From: Bradyrhizobium sp. CSA207
Lineage (GTDB): Bacteria > Pseudomonadota > Alphaproteobacteria > Rhizobiales > Xanthobacteraceae
Reading direction: 5' to 3'
DNA length: 64,000 bases
Assembly (NCBI RefSeq): GCF_029051685.1
Contig: NZ_JAACFT010000007.1
Location: 62,001-126,000, forward strand
The notes under the pieces were generated by a model. It did no database searches. It was not told the DNA's origin and was given only the letters and a program-made list of their open reading frames with translations. This document shows positions 1 to 8,505 of this stretch, in pieces (within the stretch, counting starts at the first letter, position 1; every line of letters begins with the position of its first letter). Made by a program: the position numbers and the translations under genes.

Positions 1-1429
1 GGCATGGATTCTGACCCGGACCAACGTGCCATTTCAGCGCACCCTCGAGCAGCTGATGGCCGTGCCGTACTACGTTACGCCGCTGCTCGGCGCGCTCGCG
101 TGGAACTTCCTCGGTGCACCCGAGAGCGGCTTCATCAACCAGGTCTGGCGCGCAGGCGGAGGACAGGGGGCGCTGATTGACATCACGTCGGCCGTTGGCA
201 TCGCTTGGGTGATGGCGCTGTTCGAAGGCTCGGTCGCGTTCGTGATGATCGGTGCGGTGATGAAGTCGATGGACCCGGCACTCGAGGAAGCGTCCCAGAT
301 GTCGGGCGCGGGCCGTTGGCGCGCGATGCTGCGGATCACGCTGCCGCTGGTCGCGCCGGGCGTTCTCGGCGCGGCGATCTTCGTTTTCGCCGAGATGCTC
401 GGTTCGTTCTCGGCGGCGCTCGTGCTCGGCACGCCGGCCCGTTTCTATGTCATCACCACTGCGATCTACCAGTTTGTCTCGCAGTATCCGCCGCGCCTGC
501 CCCTGGCTGCCGCGCTCGGCGTATCGCTGTTCGCCGTGATGTTCGGGATGCTGTACCTATACCGCCGCATCACCGCCAATCGCAGCTTCGTGACGATCAG
601 CGGCAAGGCCTTCCGCCCGCGCGCGATCGACATGGGGTGGCTGCGCTGGGTGCTGTTCGCTGTCTGCGCCGGGTATGTCTTCCTCTCTGTCCTGCTGCCG
701 ATCGCGACACTGGTCTTCGCGTCGTTTCAGAAGTTGGCCGTGGCCTGGCCTGCTGCCGATAACTTCACGCTCGACAATTACCGGACGGCGCTGTCGCTCA
801 ACGCTGTTCGCTCCGCGCTGTCGAACAGCCTCTTCCTAGGCTTGCTGACGGCAACGATCGGCGTCGTGCTGACCGGCCTGCTGGCATGGATCATTCAGCG
901 CAGCCGGCTGCCCGGACGTGGCGTGCTCGAATACATCGTGATGTTTCCGCAAGCGGTACCGCGATTGGTGTTCGCGTTCGGCATGATGTGGGCGTGGCTG
1001 GCGTTTCCGATCCCGATCTACGGCACGTTCTGGATCCTGCTCATCGCGTACCTGACAGTGTTCCTGCCGCTCGGCGTCCGCACGATCTCGGGCGTCATCA
1101 TGCAGCTTGACAAGAGTCTGGAGGAATGCGGACAGGTATGCGGCGCGTCATGGAGCTTCCGGGTGCGCACCATCGTCGCGCCGCTGCTGTGGCCCGGGAT
1201 CCTGGCGGCATGGCTGCTGATCTTCGTGGCGAGCGTGCGCGAGTTGGGCGCGTCGATCCTTCTGATGGGGCCGGATTCCAAAGTCATGACGCCGGCCATC
1301 GCCGAAGCATTCTTCTCAACCAGCTCGGAGCTGACCGCCGCAATGGCGCTGATCCAGACCGTTGTCGTTGCCGCCGCGATGGTGGTTTTCACCTTGATGA
1401 CGCGCCGCGCCGCGGTGCATGGAGCGTGA
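1..1429 (+). CDS. ABC transporter permease, fused two-domain (Fe3+/polyamine type), 5' partial
   Basis: The reading frame is open from base 2, so the start lies upstream of the window; about 475 residues are visible. It is an inner-membrane permease in which two six-helix halves are fused. Each half keeps a coupling-helix (EAA) loop: EEASQMSGAGRWR followed by LPLVAPG in the first, and EECGQVCGASWSF followed by APLLWPG in the second. This architecture is typical of FbpB/ThiP-type iron(III) or related importers (family knowledge). The ATPase gene follows with its start overlapping or just after this stop. The binding protein should lie upstream. The substrate cannot be read from this sequence; iron or a polyamine/phosphonate-like solute are options. 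Confidence 0.85.
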   Translation, partial: AWILTRTNVPFQRTLEQLMAVPYYVTPLLGALAWNFLGAPESGFINQVWRAGGGQGALIDITSAVGIAWVMALFEGSVAFVMIGAVMKSMDPALEEASQMSGAGRWRAMLRITLPLVAPGVLGAAIFVFAEMLGSFSAALVLGTPARFYVITTAIYQFVSQYPPRLPLAAALGVSLFAVMFGMLYLYRRITANRSFVTISGKAFRPRAIDMGWLRWVLFAVCAGYVFLSVLLPIATLVFASFQKLAVAWPAADNFTLDNYRTALSLNAVRSALSNSLFLGLLTATIGVVLTGLLAWIIQRSRLPGRGVLEYIVMFPQAVPRLVFAFGMMWAWLAFPIPIYGTFWILLIAYLTVFLPLGVRTISGVIMQLDKSLEECGQVCGASWSFRVRTIVAPLLWPGILAAWLLIFVASVRELGASILLMGPDSKVMTPAIAEAFFSTSSELTAAMALIQTVVVAAAMVVFTLMTRRAAVHGA

Positions 1430-1434
1430 CCTCG

Positions 1435-2610
1435 ATGGCCGATAGCGACCGCGCGCCAGAAATCGAAGTCGAGGACCTCGTGATCCGCTATGGCGCGGTG
1501 GCGGCTGTCGGACCAGTCAACTTCAGCGTCACCCAGGGCGAGCAGTTGACGCTGCTCGGACCCTCGGGCTGCGGGAAAACGACGACATTGCGCGCGATCG
1601 CCGGGCTCGAGCGGCCGACTGCCGGCGCGATCCGCATCCGCGGCGACACCGTGTTCGACGCTTCACGCCGCATCAATATGCCGGCCGAGCGTCGCGGCCT
1701 GTCGATGGTGTTCCAGTCGTACGCGATCTGGCCGCACATGACGGTGTTCGAGAACGTCGCCTACGGACTTCGCGTTCGCAATGCGAGCGCTGCCGAGATC
1801 GACGAGAAGGTGCGGCACGCGCTCGATCTCGTGAAGATGGGTGCCTATGCGAGCCGCAACGCATCGCAGCTTTCCGGCGGCCAACAGCAGCGCGTCGCCG
1901 TCGCTCGTGCGTGCGCGTTCTCGCCGAAGGTGCTGCTGTTTGACGAGCCGCTGTCGAACCTCGACGCGAAGCTACGCGCGCAGATGCGCATCGAGCTGCG
2001 TGAACTGCAGCATCGGCTCGGGGTGACGTCGGTGTATGTGACGCACGATCTCGAAGAGGCGCTTGCGATGTCGGATCGGATCATCGTCATGCGCGGCGGC
2101 CACATCGAGCAAGCGGGACCGGCAGCCGATATCTACAACTACCCGCGTACCGCGTTTGTCGCCGATTTCGTCGGCTCGGCGAACCTGATCTCTGGCCGGC
2201 TGCGAGCCGACCTGGCCCGTGACGGACTGATCGCGCTCGAAGCCGACGCCGGTCGCATCCTGTACGGCGAGGCGCGCGGCCGCGAGGCCGGGCCGACGCC
2301 GACGATGTCGGTGCGCACGGTGCATCTGCAATTGAATGCGACGCAGCCGGCTGCCTCGATCAATGTCTGGCCGGTGCGGGTGCGACGCACCGTGTTTCTA
2401 GGCGACCTGACGCAGGTGCACGTCGAGTGGGGCGGCCGTGAGCTCGTCGTCCGGCAGACCGCCTCGACAGCACCGGCCGAAGGATCGACCGCGTATCTAT
2501 CGATCGATCCTGCCCGCTGCGTTCTGCTGGAAGCCGACGCTGCAACCGAGGCGGAACAGGCGCCGCCGCCACCGACACCCCCGATAGTGGCCGACCTGCC
2601 GATCGAGTAG
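1435..2610 (+). CDS. ABC transporter ATP-binding protein (PotA/FbpC type)
   Basis: A 391-residue ATPase that powers the permease encoded just upstream. Walker A is GPSGCGKTT, the Q-loop is in MVFQSYAIWPHM, the signature is LSGGQQQR, Walker B is VLLFDEP with a D-loop SNLDAK, and the H-loop is YVTHD. The C-terminal third is a TOBE-like regulatory domain ending in a Pro-rich tail. I chose ATG at 1435. A GTG at 1426 is in frame and would give a GTGA overlap with the permease stop, so the first three residues are uncertain. Translational coupling to the permease is likely either way. The specific substrate is unknown. Confidence 0.9.
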   Translation: MADSDRAPEIEVEDLVIRYGAVAAVGPVNFSVTQGEQLTLLGPSGCGKTTTLRAIAGLERPTAGAIRIRGDTVFDASRRINMPAERRGLSMVFQSYAIWPHMTVFENVAYGLRVRNASAAEIDEKVRHALDLVKMGAYASRNASQLSGGQQQRVAVARACAFSPKVLLFDEPLSNLDAKLRAQMRIELRELQHRLGVTSVYVTHDLEEALAMSDRIIVMRGGHIEQAGPAADIYNYPRTAFVADFVGSANLISGRLRADLARDGLIALEADAGRILYGEARGREAGPTPTMSVRTVHLQLNATQPAASINVWPVRVRRTVFLGDLTQVHVEWGGRELVVRQTASTAPAEGSTAYLSIDPARCVLLEADAATEAEQAPPPPTPPIVADLPIE

Positions 2611-2870
2611 CGTGCGCGGCGATGGCGCTGCCCGAGCTCCCGGCACGCGTTTGCGCTGCTGATCGGCAGACCAAAAAAAGCGTGTCGATCAGCCGCGTTT
2701 TTTAGGCGACGACGCCTTGCGTGACGATGCCCTTGTGCTGGAGTGCGATCGACTACTAAACAAAGCCCACGCGCTCTCTAGGCGGGCTCCAGTCAGGCGG
2801 TCGTGCCACTCCAATGTGCTGCGGGTCCCATCGCCGGCACCGCTTCACGTCCAAACGGGATGGTTTGATT

Positions 2871-3638
2871 TCAAGTAGCGACTGTGTCGGCCAGGGTGCG
2901 GCTCTTGGAATTGGCGATGTGCTGGCGCATCGCCTGCCGGGCGCGGTCGGGGTCTTCTTCTAAGATGGCGCGGTAGATCTGCACGTGCTCGTCCTGCACC
3001 ATGCGTAGCCGCGCATGGGTGCTGCTCAAAGCCAAGCTGCGCATCACGCGCATGAAGTCGAAGATCTGCGTCGACAGGGCCTGCAGGCAGTTGGCGAAAA
3101 GATCGTTGCGGCAGGCGACAGCCACGGCTTGGTGGAACCGCAAGTCGGCCGCGTGGCCGATCTGGCGCGTCTCGATGGCTTGAGCCAGTTCGTCCAGCGC
3201 GGACCGCATTTCTTCCAGGTCTTCATCGGTTCGTCTGCTGGCCGCGAGGTAGGCTGCGTCGCCTTCGATGGCGCTGCGCAGCTCCATGCAGCGCAGCAGT
3301 TCGGGCAGCCCGCCGATGGGCGCCAGTTTGAACAACTCCGCGTCGCGGCGCAGCCGCACAAACGAGCCTGCACCGCGCTGGGTTTCGACCACGCCATCCG
3401 CGTGCAGCCGCGACATCGCTTCGCGCACGACCGGACGCGACACGCCGAAGGCCTCGCACAGCTCCGCCTCCGAAGGCAGCTTGCTGTTGACCGGGAAGTG
3501 CCCCGCGGTGATCAGCTTGTAGATCTGCGTGTAGAGCTGCTCGGCCAGCCGCGGCGCTCGCGTCGCCTTGGCTCCCAGCAACTGGCTGCCACCACGCAGC
3601 AAGCGCAGCGATGAGGAGGAGGAGGGGGGCAGAGCCAT
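2871..3638 (-). CDS. GntR family regulator, FCD (FadR) subfamily
   Basis: A 255-residue regulator. The winged helix is at about residues 35-95 (LPSEAELCEAFGVSRPVVREAMSRL), followed by a helical FCD ligand domain with the family's metal/ligand-binding histidines (RFHQAV, QDEHVQIYRAI, MRQHI). It is divergent from the altronate-dehydratase-like gene, with an inverted repeat in the gap, so it probably controls that sugar-acid block and itself. ATG at 3638 is the likely start, just before a poly-Ser run; an in-frame GTG at 3662 would enter the operator region. Inducer unknown, probably a sugar acid or its 2-keto product. Confidence 0.85.
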   Translation of the reverse strand: MALPPSSSSSLRLLRGGSQLLGAKATRAPRLAEQLYTQIYKLITAGHFPVNSKLPSEAELCEAFGVSRPVVREAMSRLHADGVVETQRGAGSFVRLRRDAELFKLAPIGGLPELLRCMELRSAIEGDAAYLAASRRTDEDLEEMRSALDELAQAIETRQIGHAADLRFHQAVAVACRNDLFANCLQALSTQIFDFMRVMRSLALSSTHARLRMVQDEHVQIYRAILEEDPDRARQAMRQHIANSKSRTLADTVAT

Positions 3639-3665
3639 TCGAGCGTCTTCTATGGGAAGCACCCA

Positions 3666-3694
3666 GTTGTCAACTTAATAACTTGACTGACAAC
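3666..3694. promoter_or_regulatory. Inverted repeat, likely GntR operator
   Basis: A perfect 7-base inverted repeat, GTTGTCA at 3666-3672 and TGACAAC at 3688-3694, lies in the divergent gap between the GntR gene and the dehydratase gene. TTGTC/GACAA half-sites suit the FCD branch of GntR proteins (family knowledge). Binding by this regulator is inferred. Confidence 0.5.
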
Positions 3695-3822
3695 TTTACA
3701 TCTAAGTAAGATCCGTCGACAAGTGATGCAGCAGCGCCGCCGCGGGATCCTCGCTGGCCGCTTCGGCACACCACAAGAGTTCGGCACCTTCTGACCCTGG
3801 CCGCATCTCCCCAGGAGAAATC

Positions 3823-5373
3823 ATGAGTCAAGACAGCCCCAAGGCCGTCCTCGTCTACAACCCCGTGATCCGCATGCACCCGGCGGACAACCTCGTCGTA
3901 GCGCGCGTCGACCTTCCGCCCGGCGTGCCGATCGACGACGGCGGCCTGGTCTTGCTGCACGCGGTCAACGCGGGCAACAAGATCGCCTCGCGAGCCATCG
4001 CCAAGGGCGAGCCCATCCTCAAGTACGGCACCACCATCGGCTTTGCCATCACCGACATCGCGCCTGGCGAGCCTATCGGTGCCGACCGCATCGAGTACCG
4101 TGAGTTCGACCGCGACTACGCGTTCTGCAAGGCCTACCAGCCGTCCGCGCTGTTGGCCGAACCCGAGCGCGCCACCTTCATGGGCTTCGTGCGCGAGGAC
4201 GGCCGCGTGGCCACGCGCAACTACGTGGGGCTGGTCGCCACCGTCAACTGTTCAGCCACCGTCATCCGCAAGATCGCCGAGTGGTTCACGCCCGAGCGGC
4301 TGGCCGACTATCCCAACGTCGATGGCGTCGTGGCATTCGCGCACAGTACCGGCTGCGGCATGGAACAGACCGGCGAGCCGATCGAACTTCTGCGCCGCAC
4401 GATCGGCGGCTACATCAAGCACCCCAACATCGGCGCTGCGCTGGTGGTTGGCCTGGGCTGCGAGCGCAACCAGGCCACGCAGCTGCTGGCCTCGCAGGGG
4501 CTGCAGGAGAGTGACAGCCTGCGCGTGCTGACCATGCAGCAGGTCGGTGGCACGCGTGCGACCATCGAAGCTGGCATCGAGGCCGTGCGGCAGATGCTGC
4601 CTATTTGCAACCGAGCCACGCGCCAGCGCGTGCCGGCCAGCCACCTCAAGGTGGGCCTGCAGTGCGGCGGCTCTGACACCTTCTCGTCGATCACCGCCAA
4701 CCCGGCGCTGGGCCGCGCGGTGGAGACACTGACGCGCCACGGCGGCACCGCCATCCTGTCGGAGACGCCCGAGATATACGGCGTGGAGCACACGCTGACG
4801 CGCCGTGCGGCAACGCCCGATGTGGCGCAGAAACTGGTCGATCGCATTCAGTGGTGGAAGCGCTACTCCGAAGGCCGAGACGTGCAGATCAACGGCAAGG
4901 TCGCTCCGGGCAACGAGGCTGGCGGCCTGGCCAACATCTTCGAGAAGTCGCTGGGCTCGGCCATGAAGGGCGGCACCGGACCGCTGATGGAGGTCTACAA
5001 ATACGCCGAGCCAGTCACGGCCAGCGGCCTCGTGTTCATGGACACACCGGGCTACGACCCGGTCTCCGCCACCGGGCAGATCGCCGGCGGCGCCAACCTG
5101 ATCTGCTTCACTACCGGCCGCGGCTCGATGTTCGGCGCCAAACCGGCCCCATCGATCAAGCTGGCCACCAACTCGCCGATGTACGCGCGCCTGTCCGAGG
5201 ACATGGACATTAATTGCGGCGAGATACTGGACGGCACGGCAGACATCGAGACCATGGGCCAGCGCATTTTCGAACTGATGCTGGCCATTGCTTCCGGCGA
5301 GGAGAGCAAGAGCGAAAGCCTGGGCCTGGGCGACAACGAGTTTGTGCCCTGGCAAATCGGCATCACCGGCTGA
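3823..5373 (+). CDS. UxaA-family altronate/galactarate dehydratase-type protein
   Basis: A 516-residue full-length member of the UxaA/GarD family, cytoplasmic sugar-acid dehydratases that make 2-keto-3-deoxy acids. Residues 20-90 form the SAF domain (DLPPGVPID to DIAPGEPIG). The dehydratase core follows, with family motifs TVNCSATV, AHSTGCGMEQTG, VGLGCERNQ, LQCGGSDTFS and ETPEIYG; the conserved cysteines would bind iron. ATG 3823 has AGGAG nine bases upstream. A Bug-type binding protein and a GST follow on the same strand and a GntR regulator is divergent. Altronate, galactarate or a related aldarate is plausible; the exact substrate is not resolved. Confidence 0.85.
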   Translation: MSQDSPKAVLVYNPVIRMHPADNLVVARVDLPPGVPIDDGGLVLLHAVNAGNKIASRAIAKGEPILKYGTTIGFAITDIAPGEPIGADRIEYREFDRDYAFCKAYQPSALLAEPERATFMGFVREDGRVATRNYVGLVATVNCSATVIRKIAEWFTPERLADYPNVDGVVAFAHSTGCGMEQTGEPIELLRRTIGGYIKHPNIGAALVVGLGCERNQATQLLASQGLQESDSLRVLTMQQVGGTRATIEAGIEAVRQMLPICNRATRQRVPASHLKVGLQCGGSDTFSSITANPALGRAVETLTRHGGTAILSETPEIYGVEHTLTRRAATPDVAQKLVDRIQWWKRYSEGRDVQINGKVAPGNEAGGLANIFEKSLGSAMKGGTGPLMEVYKYAEPVTASGLVFMDTPGYDPVSATGQIAGGANLICFTTGRGSMFGAKPAPSIKLATNSPMYARLSEDMDINCGEILDGTADIETMGQRIFELMLAIASGEESKSESLGLGDNEFVPWQIGITG

Positions 5374-5416
5374 CGGCCCGACTACCACCACCCATTCTCG
5401 CGACGGAGACAAGGCC

Positions 5417-6382
5417 ATGATCAAGACCACATCCGTATTGGGCCTTGCCATGTTGCTGTTCGCCAGCGCGTTCGCCGCCTCGGCGCAGAGCGCGCGACCG
5501 CTCGTCCGCCTGGTCGTGCCGTTCAATCCCGGTGGCGGATCCGACCTGTTCGCGCGCGTGATCGCGCCCGGCCTGTCCGAGGCCCTCAACCAGACCGTGA
5601 TCGTGGACAACCGCGCCGGCGCCGGCGGCGTGATCGGCGCCGACTATGTGGCCAAATCGGCACCGGACGGGCGCACGTTCCTGGTGTCCGACTCTGCTGC
5701 CTACACAGTGAGCCCGTCGCTCTACCCCGCCTTGCCTTACGCGGCCAAGGACCTGATCCCGGTAGTGGACCTTGCGCGCTTTGCCAACGTGCTGATCGTG
5801 CCGGCCAATTCGCGCTTCAACTCGCTGGACGACGTGCTCAAGGCTGCGCGCAAGGATCCCGGCAAGCTGACCATCGCGTCGGCCGGCCACGGCAGCAGCC
5901 CCCATCTAACGGCCGAGAAGTTCCAGGCCGAGGCGAAGATCAAGCTCATCCACGTACCGTACAAGGGCAGCGGGCCGGCCATCGCCGACACCATCAGCGG
6001 CCAAGTCGATATGGTGTTCAGCGGCCTGCCCAGCATCTCCGAGTATCTGAGGTCCGGCACGGTGAAGGCGCTGGCGATCGCCTCGCTGCAGCGTTCGCCG
6101 TTCGCGCCGGAGGTGCCGACCATGTCGGAGGCCGGCGTGCCGGGCTTTGAATCGATCATCTCACAGGGCCTGTTTGCGCCGGCCGGCACCCCGGACGACA
6201 TCGTGGTCAAGGTCAATGCCACGGTGAACCAGATCATGGGCGGCAAGGAGATGGCGGCCCGCGCAGAGCAGCTCAAGGTCGAGCCGCGCGCCTACACCTC
6301 CGCCGAGTACAATGCCTGGCTGTCGGATCAGGCAGTAGCTTGGGCAAAGCTGATCAAAGATGCGGGCATCAAGGTCGAGTGA
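5417..6382 (+). CDS. Bug family solute-binding protein (tripartite tricarboxylate transporter type)
   Basis: A 321-residue periplasmic binding protein. It has a Sec signal peptide ending at about residue 23 (AASAQS) and the Bug hallmarks VVPFNPGGGSDLFAR, VIVDNRAGAGG, GADYVAKSAPDG and VPYKGSGPAIADTISGQVDM. Family members bind carboxylates and feed TctA/TctB membrane subunits. No TctA or TctB gene is visible here, so it either uses a transporter encoded elsewhere or acts as a sensor. The start at ATG 5417 is chosen because it begins the signal peptide; the frame is open further upstream but overlaps the dehydratase gene. Cotranscription with that gene (43-base gap) suggests import of its substrate. 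Confidence 0.85.
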   Translation: MIKTTSVLGLAMLLFASAFAASAQSARPLVRLVVPFNPGGGSDLFARVIAPGLSEALNQTVIVDNRAGAGGVIGADYVAKSAPDGRTFLVSDSAAYTVSPSLYPALPYAAKDLIPVVDLARFANVLIVPANSRFNSLDDVLKAARKDPGKLTIASAGHGSSPHLTAEKFQAEAKIKLIHVPYKGSGPAIADTISGQVDMVFSGLPSISEYLRSGTVKALAIASLQRSPFAPEVPTMSEAGVPGFESIISQGLFAPAGTPDDIVVKVNATVNQIMGGKEMAARAEQLKVEPRAYTSAEYNAWLSDQAVAWAKLIKDAGIKVE

Positions 6383-6424
6383 TGGCCGCAGGCGAAGTAC
6401 ACATCCAGAGGAACTGGCGGCAGC

Positions 6425-7042
6425 ATGATTGATGTGTACGCATGGGGGACCACGAACGGTCTCCGCGCGACGCTCGCGATGGCCGAGTGCGGGCTCGCGC
6501 ACCGGGTGCTCCCGGTCGACCTAAGCCGGAAGGCACACAAGACGCCGGAGTATTTGGCGATCAACCCTGCCGGCCAGATCCCGACCATCATCGACCATGG
6601 CGCGCCGGGAGGCCCGCGAGTGCTGGCGCAATCGGGCGCAATCGTGCTGTACGCATGCAACAAGGCCGGCCGCCACATTCCGAAGGACGAGGCGACCCTC
6701 TACACGGCGATGCAATGGTACATGCAGGCCGCCACCGACATCGGCGGCGCCAGCGCCGGCCTGCAGCAGGTGGCGGTGGTCGCGCCCGAGAAGGTGCAGA
6801 GCACGGTCGACTTGTTCGAGCAGCGCTTCATTCGCTACTTCGGCTACGTGGACCAGCAGCTGCAGGGCCACGATTTCCTTGCCGGCGACTTCTCGTTCGC
6901 CGACATCATGCTGTATCCCAACTACGTGCTGCGCCGCACGCTGATCGAGCGATTGGCCGATCTGCCCCGCCTACGCGCCTGGGCCAAGCGCATCGCGCGG
7001 CGGCCCGGTGTGCAAGCGGGCATGCAGTTGCTGGAAGCGTGA
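6425..7042 (+). CDS. Glutathione S-transferase family protein
   Basis: A 205-residue cytoplasmic GST. The thioredoxin-like N-terminal domain (VYAWGTTNGLRATLAMAE; the cis-Pro motif GQIPTIID followed by QSGAIVLY) is followed by an all-helical C-terminal domain (DFSFADIMLYPNYVLRR). It is the last gene of the dehydratase/Bug block, 42 bases after the Bug gene. Such GSTs are common in aromatic or organic-acid catabolic clusters, but the reaction cannot be inferred. The end of the gene sits beside a decayed TetR gene on the other strand. Confidence 0.8.
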   Translation: MIDVYAWGTTNGLRATLAMAECGLAHRVLPVDLSRKAHKTPEYLAINPAGQIPTIIDHGAPGGPRVLAQSGAIVLYACNKAGRHIPKDEATLYTAMQWYMQAATDIGGASAGLQQVAVVAPEKVQSTVDLFEQRFIRYFGYVDQQLQGHDFLAGDFSFADIMLYPNYVLRRTLIERLADLPRLRAWAKRIARRPGVQAGMQLLEA

Positions 7043-7663
7043 GATGAACGGCGCCGAATTACTGGTGCGCACGCTGTCGCCCTGCGGCGTGTCGACCTGC
7101 TTGGCCACCAGCGCCGGTGCGGATTGGCCGAGACAGCCGAACTGCTCGTAGATCGTCCTTGGATTGCTGCCGGCCTTCTTGACGATGCGGGTGATGCGGC
7201 CGCCGGCGTAACCGTGAGTTGCGAACTCGGCCGTTGCTGCCCGCACTCCGAAATGGCTCCCGCGTCGTGGAGGACCGAAATAGCCCAACCGCGTAGCGTC
7301 CTGACCGCTAGCCGCCTTTCCTTAAACATCAGCATTATTCGCTCGACCGAGACGAATCCTCGTCTCCCGCCGTCGTTCCGGCCGGTTAACACAGAGCAGG
7401 GTTTCGAAATTGCCGGCGAGCGCGACGGTCGCTGATGAGCCTCTCATCAGGTCAGCACGCGCGGAGGTGGATTTTGGGATGATCTCAAAGCGCCATCCCT
7501 TCAAAGGCATTTTTGAGCTGGAAATGCACCTTATGCTTTGATGAACCTCGACAAGTCATTGAAATTACAACAAATGCGACCGCCCTCCGAGCGCACCAAT
7601 GGTATAGGTCGTTGACGCGAAAGAAGATTTCGCGATCCTTCAACGTTGTCACTCCGGGTTCGA
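7043..7663. other. Gap with a gene relic, otherwise non-coding
   Basis: This 621-base stretch holds the TetR relic (listed separately) in its first 250 bases. The rest, about 7290-7663, has only short overlapping frames with no recognisable domain and no convincing ribosome site. Its base composition is more A/T-rich than the flanks near 7440-7640. It marks the edge of the possibly acquired block. Confidence 0.4.
7100..7288 (-). pseudogene. TetR family regulator, N-terminal relic
   Basis: The minus-strand frame ending near 7100 contains ATAEFATHGYAGGRITRI and VKKAGSNPRTIYEQFG, a textbook TetR DNA-binding domain. After the YEQFG turn the family would continue with a GSKEAL-type helix and about 130 residues of ligand domain. 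Here the frame turns into unrelated sequence (CLGQSAPALVAK) and runs into the 3' end of the GST gene. Only about 60 residues are recognisable. I read it as a remnant left by deletion or insertion at the junction. Confidence 0.55.
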
Positions 7664-8215
7664 TCAAGACCGACGCCTGCGAGCGGCTTTGCGTAGATCG
7701 GCAACCGCCTGGCGCCAAACGTCGCCGTTGCGTCCACCGAAGCGGCGGACGTAGGCCGGGTGGAAGGTGATGCGGAGCGGGTAGCCTTCAAATTGGAGCT
7801 TTGCCTTGCGCGTTAAGCGGATCGATTGCGATTCGCCAAACAGGCGAGACGCGGTGCTGCCAAGAGCAACGATCACGCCTGGCCTAGAACGCCGGATGTC
7901 ACTTAGCACTGCTGCTCCATAATGATCGACTTCCTCAATTGTTGGGCTGCGGTTACGTGGCCTCCGGTCTTTGGAATACGCGATCGGTCGGAAAGGGATG
8001 GCGTTTGCCAAACGCACCTGTTGGGGCGCGATCCCGGCCTCCTTTAGCATCTCGCGCAATGCCCTACCGGCCGGCCCGACAAAGGGCCTACCCTGCGCGA
8101 CTTCCTCGGCGCCAGGTGCTTCGCCAACCACGTATAGCCGCGGTCGTCGGAACGGGCCCTCAGGTGCGACGCGACGATGATCGAGATGTGTCCTGGCGAC
8201 GCTTGCCTTAGCCAT
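7664..8215 (-). CDS. Uracil-DNA glycosylase superfamily protein (family 4-like, no cysteines)
   Basis: A 183-residue protein. GEAPGAEEVAQGRPFVGPAG (residues 31-50) and HPAYVRR near the C-terminus match the two active-site motifs of family 4 uracil-DNA glycosylases; LANAIPFRP followed by NRSPTIEE matches the middle conserved block. Such enzymes remove uracil from DNA. Classical family 4 enzymes hold a [4Fe-4S] cluster with four cysteines, but this protein has none from its ATG at 8215. The frame is open further upstream to 8488, but that extension shows no conservation pattern and I excluded it. It stands alone. Confidence 0.75.
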   Translation of the reverse strand: MAKASVARTHLDHRRVAPEGPFRRPRLYVVGEAPGAEEVAQGRPFVGPAGRALREMLKEAGIAPQQVRLANAIPFRPIAYSKDRRPRNRSPTIEEVDHYGAAVLSDIRRSRPGVIVALGSTASRLFGESQSIRLTRKAKLQFEGYPLRITFHPAYVRRFGGRNGDVWRQAVADLRKAARRRRS

Positions 8216-8505
8216 CGGTTCCTGCGTCTGGTTTAGCCTGACTATGCAAAGTTCAGGCTCTATCAACCGCCATCCCGTCACTGATTTCCAAAAAGCGCGC
8301 GGCATATCACGTCTCGCCTGGCGGTCGCCGGGGGCGTTAGGAACAACCAATGCCTGGAGATGTTTGGCGCTTCGCGGGTCGGATAGTGCGGGCCCGTCGG
8401 CCCGGGCCTGTTGTGCCGACAGCCTTTGCGCCCGCCAAGGGTCCGGACAGCCGCATGAGTTCGGCGATCGGCTGAGCTGCCGGCGCACAAACCTTGAGTT
8501 CGCCC

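Noticed and set aside
2670-2705. A-run/T-run with GCG/CGC, a possible terminator of the first ABC operon
   Set aside because: The stem has only three G-C pairs with a bulge, which is too weak to call.
4252-5610. 452-codon open frame on the minus strand across the dehydratase and Bug genes
   Set aside because: It is antisense to two well-supported genes and its translation shows no domain. Long antisense frames are expected at this G+C content.
8216-8488. N-terminal extension of the uracil-DNA glycosylase frame
   Set aside because: Composition and lack of motifs suggest chance openness. The ATG at 8215 gives a complete domain.
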